Assembly (NCBI RefSeq): GCF_027625935.1
Contig: NZ_CP115300.1
Location: 5,828,001-5,892,000 of the forward strand
Length of the DNA stretch: 64,000 nt
Direction: 5' to 3'
DNA from: Streptomyces camelliae
GTDB taxonomy: Bacteria; Actinomycetota; Actinomycetes; Streptomycetales; Streptomycetaceae
Of the stretch, positions 58,113 to 64,000 are shown piece after piece. The translations under genes were made by a program, and so were the position numbers. Position 1 is the first letter of the stretch. The number at the start of each line of letters is the position of its first letter. The notes beneath the pieces were generated by a model. That model worked only from the letters and a program-made list of their open reading frames with translations, searched no databases and was not told the DNA's origin.

Positions 58113-60389
58113 TCAGCTCACGTCCGACGGGTCCAAGCGGTAGACCGTCGAGGTGTTGGTCTGCGACGACGTCTTGCTCGCTGACGTGGAGGAGCTCGTG
58201 CTCTTGCTGTACGCGCTCTCCTTCACCAGCGTCCCGTGCTTCTTCACCCAGGCCGTGACCTCGGAGGACACACTGTTGTTGTCGCCGCCGGGGCCGCCGC
58301 CCATCATCCCGCCGCCGAGCTGGATGTAGTGCAGCTTGCCCTTCTTGACCAGGTCCTCCAGCTTGGTGACGGTCATGCCCTTGTCGGTGCCGGTGAAGCC
58401 CCACATCGAGATGACCGGCACCCGGGCGCTCAGCTCGATCTGGGCCGCGCTCTGCGAGTTGGAGACCGCGAGCAGCCAGGTGGCACCGTCCTGGTGCTTC
58501 TTCAGGTAGGCGATGAGCTCGCTGTTCGCGCTGCCCATACCACCGCCCATACCACCGCCCATGCCGCCGCCGCCCATACCGGCTCCCGTACGGCCGCTCA
58601 CGCGTCCCGACTCGCCGTTCGCGGCACCGGTACCACCCGGCGCCGTACCACCCGACGCGCCCTGGCCGCCGGGGAGTTCACCATTCCCCGTGCCGCCGCC
58701 CGGGAAGCCTCCGGCCTGCTGTCCGCTGCCGCCCGGCATCTCCCCACCGGAGGGAGCACCACCGGGGAAGCCGCCCCCCGCCTCGGCGTTCCGGCCGCTG
58801 CTGCCGCCCGGCATCTCCCCGCCGCCCGGGAAACCACCCCGGCCCCCGCCTCCGCCGGGCCCGCCGAAGCCGCCGCCGGTCGACGGGCCGGCCGTCGGGT
58901 TCACTCCGCTCATGCCGCCACCGGAACCGGACGGCACCGACCAGGCGTACGCCGCCGGACCCGCGAGCGCGGCCACGACCGCCGCAGCCACAGAGGCCGC
59001 GAACAGCCGCACACGGCTCCCGGAGCGGAAGACGAACAGGCCGACGATCGCCGCCGCCATCAGCATCCCGACGGTCGGCCACAGCCAGCTGTTCCAGCCG
59101 GACGCCCGGCGCAGCAGCACGATCGCCCAGATCGCCGTCACCGCCAGACCGGCCGGCAGGGCCCACATCCACCGCTTGTCGGTGCGGAACGCGCGCAGCA
59201 GCAGGACGCCGCCGCCTCCGCACAGCGCCGCGATGCCGGGGGCGAGAGCGGTCGTGTAGTACGGGTGCATCGTCCCCTCGGCGGTCGCGAAGGTGACGTA
59301 GTGCAGGACCGTCCAGCCGCCCCAGAGGATGAGCGCGGCCCGGGTGAGGTCGGTGCGCGGGGCGCGGCCGCACAGGATCAGGCCGCAGATCAGGGCGACC
59401 ACCGCGAAGGGGATCAGCCAGGAGATCTGGCCGCCGAGGATGGTGTTGAACATCCGGCCGAGGCCGGCCGAGCCGGAGAAGCCTCCGCCGCCGCCCCCGC
59501 CACCGCCGCCGTTGCCCTCGCCGCCGAAGATCCGGCCGAGGCCGTTGTAGCCCATGATCAGGTTCCAGGCGGTGCCGTCCGTCGAACCGCCGATGTACGG
59601 CCGCTCGGAGGCGGGGACCAGGGACACGGCGACCGCCCACCAGAAGCTGGAGACCGCCAGGACCACGCCCGCGATCAGCAGGTTCACGATCCGCTGCACG
59701 AGCTTCGGGCGCGCCGCGAGCAGGTAGACCGCGAAGACGGCGGGCAGCGCGATGTAGCCGGCCAGCATCTTCGTGTTGAAGGCGAGGCCGAAGCAGACCG
59801 CCGAGCCGAGCAGCGGCAGCAGCGTGCCGGTGCGCGTGGCGCGCAGGGCGAGCGCCGCGCCGCCGACCATCAGCAGGACGAGGATCGTGTCCGGGTTGTT
59901 GTCCCGGTTGATCGCGACCGTGATCGGGGTCAGGGCCAGGACCAGTGCGGCCACGGCCGCCGCCACGTGCCCGAACGTCCGCTTCACGGAGGAGTGCAGG
60001 ATCCAGATCGCGCCGAGCCCGGCCGCGACCTCCGGCAGCATCATCTGCCAGGTGCCGAAGCCGAAGATCCGGCACGACAGGCTCATGACCATGTTCGCGA
60101 ACGGCGGTTTGTCGACGGTGAGGAAGTTCCCGGCGTCCAGCGAGCCGAAGAACCAGGCCTTCCAGTTCTGTGTGCCGCTGTAGATGGCCGCGCTGTAGAA
60201 GCTGTTGAGGCTGGAGCCGGACAGGTTCCACGTGTACAGCACGGCGGCCAGTAGCAGGATCGCGAGCAGCACGGGCAGCGACCAGCGCGGCGCGGGCTCC
60301 GGGGGTACGGCGTTCGGCGACGGTGTCGGGGACGGCGGACCCGGGGTCGCCGTCGCGGCGTGGGGGAGGGGATCGGTGGCAGATGTCAC
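58113..60389 (-). CDS. GT39/ArnT-like mannosyltransferase with long Gly-rich segment
   Basis: 758 aa. A Pro-rich cytoplasmic start (about 1-35) precedes roughly ten membrane helices (about 36-490) of the PMT/ArnT type, with TVDKPPFANM in the first periplasmic loop (the acidic catalytic motif) and NRDNNPD. A Gly-rich, repetitive stretch (about 500-620, GGFPGGG and GGGMGGGMGGGMG) leads to a soluble YkcA/B-like C-terminal domain (SELIAYLKKHQDGATWLLAV...). It likely transfers a polyprenyl-linked sugar to a cell-surface acceptor. GTG 60389 is the only plausible start. Converges with araD. Confidence 0.85.
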   Translation of the reverse strand: MTSATDPLPHAATATPGPPSPTPSPNAVPPEPAPRWSLPVLLAILLLAAVLYTWNLSGSSLNSFYSAAIYSGTQNWKAWFFGSLDAGNFLTVDKPPFANMVMSLSCRIFGFGTWQMMLPEVAAGLGAIWILHSSVKRTFGHVAAAVAALVLALTPITVAINRDNNPDTILVLLMVGGAALALRATRTGTLLPLLGSAVCFGLAFNTKMLAGYIALPAVFAVYLLAARPKLVQRIVNLLIAGVVLAVSSFWWAVAVSLVPASERPYIGGSTDGTAWNLIMGYNGLGRIFGGEGNGGGGGGGGGGFSGSAGLGRMFNTILGGQISWLIPFAVVALICGLILCGRAPRTDLTRAALILWGGWTVLHYVTFATAEGTMHPYYTTALAPGIAALCGGGGVLLLRAFRTDKRWMWALPAGLAVTAIWAIVLLRRASGWNSWLWPTVGMLMAAAIVGLFVFRSGSRVRLFAASVAAAVVAALAGPAAYAWSVPSGSGGGMSGVNPTAGPSTGGGFGGPGGGGGRGGFPGGGEMPGGSSGRNAEAGGGFPGGAPSGGEMPGGSGQQAGGFPGGGTGNGELPGGQGASGGTAPGGTGAANGESGRVSGRTGAGMGGGGMGGGMGGGMGSANSELIAYLKKHQDGATWLLAVSNSQSAAQIELSARVPVISMWGFTGTDKGMTVTKLEDLVKKGKLHYIQLGGGMMGGGPGGDNNSVSSEVTAWVKKHGTLVKESAYSKSTSSSTSASKTSSQTNTSTVYRLDPSDVS

Positions 60390-60464
60390 GAGAGCAGCGT
60401 GCAGAGACGGTTTGAGCGCGTGCTGTGGCGTACCTTGCAGCTGCCTGTGAATGGGTAACGGGGC

Positions 60465-60686
60465 TCAGGCCCTGAGCTCGCCGTCCTTGACGGCTGTGAC
60501 GAAGGACGACCAGTCGACTGCGCGGAAGATCAGCGCGGGGCCGTTCGGGACCTTGGAGTCTCGGACGGGGATGCCGGCGGGGTGGTTGTCGAGGACTTCG
60601 AGGCAGCTGCCGCCCTGGTCGTTGCTGTGGGAGGACTTCCGCCAACCCGTCAGCACGGCTGCATTCGGGATGGTTCGGTCAGCCAT
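60465..60686 (-). CDS. DUF397 protein
   Basis: 73 aa. The family motif is GWRKSSHSNDQGGSCLEV, followed by VRDSK and FRAVDWSSFV. It overlaps the end of the XRE gene by 8 nt. Such pairs (WhiJ-like regulator and DUF397 partner) are numerous in streptomycetes and some influence differentiation; the DUF397 partner is thought to modulate the regulator. Confidence 0.93.
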   Translation of the reverse strand: MADRTIPNAAVLTGWRKSSHSNDQGGSCLEVLDNHPAGIPVRDSKVPNGPALIFRAVDWSSFVTAVKDGELRA

Positions 60687-61473
60687 GGCGTTCGTAGTCC
60701 CTTGCTGTCGTCTTGAGCAGAGCCAGTGATTCCTTCAACGGCAGTGCGTTGCCCAGTGCGAAATCGTAGCGATGCTGAAGTTCCTGAACCACGGATGGGG
60801 AGTCGTGGATCTTGCCCATGTGTAGGCCCTCGCCGTATGCCATGGGCGGCTGGTCCTCGAACCACATCAGGCTGAGCGTGTTGCTCAATAGTGGGTGGAG
60901 GCCCAGGGAGAACGGCAGCACGTGCACCTGGATCCGGCCGCTCTCGGCTAGGCGTACGACATGGTCGATCTGGTCCGCCATGACATCCGGCCCGCCGATC
61001 TGGCGCCTGAGCACTGCCTCGTCCAGCAGCACCCATACCACGGGTGTCACGGGATCGTCGAGGATCTTCGCCCGCTCAAGACGTGTGACAAGGCGCCTGT
61101 CACATTCCTCTTCACTCACGGGAGGGAACGACGTGCCCAGAACCGCACGTGCGTACCTTTTCGTCTGGAGGATGCCAGGGACGAACGACAGGGCGAACTC
61201 ACGGATCATCACCGCCTGTTGTTCGAGTTGTCGTGCCACCTCGAAGTAGTCGGGAACCTTTGCGTCCTCCGCCGGCAGGAAGCTACTGAGCACGTTTCCC
61301 GTGTTCAGGGCCTTGTCCAGCCGTCGCGCGTCCTCTTTCGACGGCATTCGGCGTCCCGCCTCGATGTGTGCGATGTGCGAACGCGTCATCACCACCATGT
61401 CGGCCAGCTGCTGCTGCGTCAGCCCCGCCGCTTCCCGCTGTTGCCTGAGCCAGTCACCGTACGTGTTGGTCAT
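60679..61473 (-). CDS. XRE-type DNA-binding regulator with DUF5753 domain
   Basis: 264 aa. An N-terminal Cro/C1 helix-turn-helix (about 5-60, LTQQQLADMVVMTRSHIAHIEAG) is followed by a DUF5753 C-terminal domain (about 80-255, VPGILQTKRYARAVL; VWVLLDEAVLRR). ATG 61473 is chosen because GAGG lies 5 nt upstream; GTG 61479 lies over it. A small palindrome TTTGTGACAAA (61483-61493) lies just upstream. Paired with the DUF397 gene. Confidence 0.92.
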   Translation of the reverse strand: MTNTYGDWLRQQREAAGLTQQQLADMVVMTRSHIAHIEAGRRMPSKEDARRLDKALNTGNVLSSFLPAEDAKVPDYFEVARQLEQQAVMIREFALSFVPGILQTKRYARAVLGTSFPPVSEEECDRRLVTRLERAKILDDPVTPVVWVLLDEAVLRRQIGGPDVMADQIDHVVRLAESGRIQVHVLPFSLGLHPLLSNTLSLMWFEDQPPMAYGEGLHMGKIHDSPSVVQELQHRYDFALGNALPLKESLALLKTTARDYERHG

Positions 61474-61636
61474 GGCCACCTCTTTGTGACAAATGCCTGG
61501 TCACACCCCAACCCTCTGGCGAGCCTAGCTCCGGCCGTCTCACTCTGTATGCGGATCGCTACACAAAGCGAGACCCCCGCAACCGACGCGACCGGTCCGG
61601 GGGCATGGCCATCAACCAACCTATGGAAGTGACGAC

Positions 61637-61816
61637 ATGAGTCACCGTATCGCCCGTCTCCTCCAGCCGCTGCTCCGTTTCCTGCACCGGCCCCACGGGC
61701 CGACCGTTCATCACACCGGGCACCAGCCCCCGAGGGTCGCGGGTCCGCCCGCCCTGCCCGGGATCGGCCTCGGCTCGCTCGGCATGCCGGCTGTCGGTGC
61801 GGAGGCCACCAAGTGA
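61637..61816 (+). CDS. small basic hypothetical protein divergent from the XRE pair
   Basis: 59 aa (MSHRIARLLQPLLRF...), His-, Pro- and Gly-rich, with an amphipathic start. GGAAG is 7 nt before ATG 61637. The stop overlaps the next gene as GTGA. Small genes like this often accompany XRE/DUF397 modules. No known domain. Confidence 0.6.
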   Translation: MSHRIARLLQPLLRFLHRPHGPTVHHTGHQPPRVAGPPALPGIGLGSLGMPAVGAEATK

Positions 61817-62106
61817 AGAGCGCACGCCTCTTGCCCTGGGCGGGCTCGGAGGGCAAGCCCTGTTACCTGCTCACCGACGGAACCGGCTACCTCTCCCGGG
61901 TGGCTGACGGCATCGAGTCCGTGCAACTCGGCATGGCCGCCGGCCTCCTCGATCATGTCGCCGACCTGCTCGCCGACGACCAGGCGACGTCTGCCCAGCT
62001 CCGGTTCCTGCTCGCTCGGATGCGCGAGGCGTTGACCGACGTACACAGGATTGCCGTGAGCCGGGGTGTCCGCCTCAGTTCAGGAGAGTGGGAAAGTCCT
62101 CTTTGA
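61813..62106 (+). CDS. small hypothetical protein coupled to the 59-aa gene
   Basis: 97 aa from GTG 61813, all-alpha looking (LDHVADLLADDQATSAQLRFLLARMREALTDVHRIA), no membrane span. Coupled by a 4-nt overlap. Conserved small proteins of this size and style sit beside XRE/DUF397 pairs in streptomycetes; function unknown. Its end overlaps the convergent gene by 32 bp. Confidence 0.7.
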   Translation: MKSARLLPWAGSEGKPCYLLTDGTGYLSRVADGIESVQLGMAAGLLDHVADLLADDQATSAQLRFLLARMREALTDVHRIAVSRGVRLSSGEWESPL

Positions 62107-62446
62107 GCTGGGCCAGTTGGGCGTCGTAGCCGGCGATGAAGTCCGGGAGGCGGTCCTGGCCGATGGTGTCCGTGTGCGGGAGTGGCCCCTGTTCCAGGAG
62201 GCCGGGTATCGAGCGGAACACCGTCACTGCCGCCTCCCAGCGCGCGCCACCCTGTTTGCGTGCCTCCAGCAGAGCCTCGTACGGGTTCGACTTCAGGGCG
62301 TTGATCCGTTGCTCAGGGCTGTCCTTCCCTGTGAAGGCGTCCGCACCGGGCAGGCGCTTGCCCGGATCGGCGAGGAAGCGCAGTACCGCCACCGCCGCGA
62401 ACAACCGCCCCGACCGCCTGACTTGACTCTCACTCTCCCCTGGCAT
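62075..62446 (-). CDS. hypothetical protein
   Basis: 123 aa from ATG 62446, soluble, mostly helical (RLFAAVAVLRFLADPGKRLP..., EALLEARKQGGARWEAAVTVFRSIPGL). I do not recognise a domain. The frame is open upstream but overlaps the beta-lactamase-like gene promoter there. Overlaps the previous gene tail to tail by 32 bp. Moderate confidence that it is expressed. Confidence 0.5.
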   Translation of the reverse strand: MPGESESQVRRSGRLFAAVAVLRFLADPGKRLPGADAFTGKDSPEQRINALKSNPYEALLEARKQGGARWEAAVTVFRSIPGLLEQGPLPHTDTIGQDRLPDFIAGYDAQLAQLKEDFPTLLN

Positions 62447-62546
62447 GAGCGAATCATTGCCCCCTGTCCACCCTGGCGAACCTTCGAACTGCCCTGGCGG
62501 GAACGGGTGTGCAACCATTCCGCTACCCCGGCGAGTCAACTTGGGT

Positions 62547-63467
62547 ATGAATTCCCGGACATCGAGACGTACCGCCGCCCTCGCCGCCGCCCTGCTCATA
62601 CCGGCGGTCACCGCCGTGGCCGCCGCCGGTCCGGCCGCCGCGGCCACGCCCGCCGTCAGCTGTACGTCCGCCAAGGCGGGCCTCGCCGCCAAGCTGCAGA
62701 AGGACATCACCGGCGCCCTGGCGGGCCGCAGGAGCACGGTCGCCCTCGGCCTGTACGACCGCAGCACCAACACCACCTGCACCCTGCGCGCGACCAGCGC
62801 CTACGACTCGGCCAGCACCGTCAAGGTCACCGTGCTCGCCACGCTGCTGTGGGACGCCAAGAAGCACAACCGGTACCTGACGAGCACCGAGCAGTCGCTC
62901 ACCAAGGCCATGATCACCAGGTCGGACAACAACGCGACCAGCACGCTGTGGAAGCAGCTGGGCCTGACGAAGATCAAGGGGTTCCTGTCCGCCGCCGGGA
63001 TGACGAAGACCGTGCCGGGCGCGGGCGGTTACTGGGGCCTGACCCAGGAGAACGTCACCGACGAGCAGAAGCTGCTCAAGCTCATCACTGCCAAGAACAG
63101 CGTGCTGAGCGACAACTCCCGCGCCTACATCCTGAAGCTGATGGGCCAGGTCGTCTCCGACCAGCGCTGGGGCACGCCCGCCGGTGCCCCGTCCACCGTC
63201 TCCGTGCACGTCAAGAACGGCTGGCTGCAACGCTCGACGCACGGCTGGCGGGTGCACAGCCTCGGCACCTTCAACGGCGCCGGCCACGACTACATGATGT
63301 CGGTGCTCACCCAGGACAACAGCACCATGGGCTACGGCGTGACCACCATCCAGAACGTCGCCAAGGTCATCCACAAGGATCTCGTACCGACCACCTCCGC
63401 CACCGCCGTCTACACCCCGACGAGCAAGCCCAGCGAGGCGTTCGTCGCGGTGCCGCCGCAGGGCTGA
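62547..63467 (+). CDS. secreted class A beta-lactamase-fold serine hydrolase
   Basis: 306 aa. Signal peptide (about 1-32, AAA-A) followed by a penicillin-recognising serine hydrolase: S90-x-x-K93 (STVK), S126-D-N and K223-N-G in place of KTG. The Glu166 region is not obvious, so DD-peptidase or another esterase activity is possible and resistance cannot be claimed. ATG 62547 is preferred over earlier in-frame starts because the signal peptide begins there. Confidence 0.85.
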   Translation: MNSRTSRRTAALAAALLIPAVTAVAAAGPAAAATPAVSCTSAKAGLAAKLQKDITGALAGRRSTVALGLYDRSTNTTCTLRATSAYDSASTVKVTVLATLLWDAKKHNRYLTSTEQSLTKAMITRSDNNATSTLWKQLGLTKIKGFLSAAGMTKTVPGAGGYWGLTQENVTDEQKLLKLITAKNSVLSDNSRAYILKLMGQVVSDQRWGTPAGAPSTVSVHVKNGWLQRSTHGWRVHSLGTFNGAGHDYMMSVLTQDNSTMGYGVTTIQNVAKVIHKDLVPTTSATAVYTPTSKPSEAFVAVPPQG

Positions 63468-63533
63468 CGCTTCGACACGGCGTTTCACGGTGCGGTCTCC
63501 CGCGGGACACCCGGCCGCCCTACGGTGACGGGC

Positions 63534-64000
63534 ATGCGTCTGAGAACCGTACTCGCCACCCTCACCGCCGGCCTGGCGGCGGTCACCTCCCTGACCGCCG
63601 CCGGGCCCGCCGGTGCCAACTCATCGATCAGCAAAGCCTGTTCGCCATCCGTCTCCCTCGACCGCTTCTCCGACGCGCTCGACAAGACGACGTACGACGG
63701 CACCTTCGTCGGCAACTTCTCCGCGCTCGCCGTCGACCGGGACGGCTCCCTCGCCGCGCTGGAGGACCGCTCCTCCCTCTTCGACCTGGACCCGACGACC
63801 CTCCAGCCGAAGCGGGCCGTCCGCCTCGCCGACGAGAAGGGCGCCGATCTCGACTCCGAGGGCCTCGTCATCGACCGGGACGGCACCCGGCTCATCACCT
63901 CCGAGACCGAGCCGTCGGTCCGCCGCTACTCCGTCGACGGCAGGATCCTCGACCGCCTCCCGGTCCCGCCCTCCCTCCTGGTCGCCCCTGCCGGCCGCGC
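63534..64000 (+). CDS. secreted esterase-like phytase-domain protein (5' part only)
   Basis: The gene runs off the window after about 155 codons. Signal peptide (MRLRTVLATLTAGLAAVTSLTAAGPAGA) and a propeller-like repeat (GNFSALAVDRDGSLAALEDRSSLF..., GLVIDRDGTRLITSE) match the N-terminus of the 'esterase-like activity of phytase' family. It follows the beta-lactamase-like gene after 66 bp. Confidence 0.75.
   Translation, partial: MRLRTVLATLTAGLAAVTSLTAAGPAGANSSISKACSPSVSLDRFSDALDKTTYDGTFVGNFSALAVDRDGSLAALEDRSSLFDLDPTTLQPKRAVRLADEKGADLDSEGLVIDRDGTRLITSETEPSVRRYSVDGRILDRLPVPPSLLVAPAGR

Noticed and set aside
62547..63467. Reading this gene as an antibiotic-resistance beta-lactamase
   Set aside because: SxxK, SDN and KNG are present, but the deacylation Glu is not evident, and many secreted Streptomyces proteins of this fold are not lactamases.

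Overview
The window is high-GC actinobacterial chromosome, almost certainly Streptomyces. Support comes from the GC-rich wobble positions, an AdpA orthologue with a rare TTA leucine codon, a desferrioxamine desABCD operon under iron boxes, DasR- and CebR-type operators, and an XRE/DUF397 pair. Gene content and order (ceb operon, orn-adpA, glmS, hexosaminidase, des, leucine-catabolic operon) look like the conserved Streptomyces core. I see no phage, insertion sequence, CRISPR array or rRNA. One tRNA (His) is present.

Layout. 1-7.9 kb: secreted GH18 chitinase, then the cellobiose module (GH1 beta-glucosidase, cebG, cebF, cebE, and divergent LacI repressor cebR) with two CebR boxes, one lying over the bglC ribosome-binding site. 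8-14 kb: DoxX protein divergent from an ECF41 sigma factor, a methyltransferase relic beside tRNA-His, oligoribonuclease, adpA (TTA codon), a long adpA/usp intergenic region with a tandem 21-bp repeat, a universal stress protein and a YaaH-like membrane protein. 14-20.5 kb: glmS, a small conserved gene, a Tat-exported metallophosphatase, a DUF4429-SHOCT protein and a GH20 N-acetylhexosaminidase with a DasR site. 20.5-27.6 kb: desD-C-B-A plus a siderophore reductase and a ferrioxamine-binding lipoprotein, with two iron boxes. 27.7-36.3 kb: leucine/branched acyl-CoA catabolism (accD1, accA1, hmgL, acyl-CoA dehydrogenase), its TetR repressor with two GTTAA-N6-TTAAC operators, a second acyl-CoA dehydrogenase and a TesB thioesterase. 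36.5-45.3 kb: a His/Gly/Asn-rich secreted peptide, a phosphatase-like protein, an alpha/beta hydrolase, then PucR regulator, Na+/solute symporter, ureohydrolase and ThDP enzyme, and a kinase-like protein. 45.4-58 kb: an arabinan/arabinose locus (LacI regulator, ABC importer, GH51, GH93-like exo-arabinanase with ricin-type repeats, araB-araA-araD). 58-64 kb: a GT39 mannosyltransferase-like protein with a long Gly-rich segment, a DUF397/XRE pair with two divergent small genes, a class A beta-lactamase fold protein and the start of a secreted phytase-like esterase.

How the genes work together: much of the window is nutrient foraging. Chitin (chitinase, hexosaminidase, GlcNAc sensing through DasR), cellulose (cellobiose import) and arabinan (debranching, exo-cleavage, import, AraBAD) are each paired with their own operators, next to iron acquisition and developmental control (AdpA). 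Three points stand out for follow-up: the ureohydrolase/ThDP pair, which fits the last steps of an arginine transaminase pathway; an unassigned 9-3-9 inverted repeat at the arabinose importer with a half copy before araB; and the 37-bp tail-to-tail overlap of hexA and desD.
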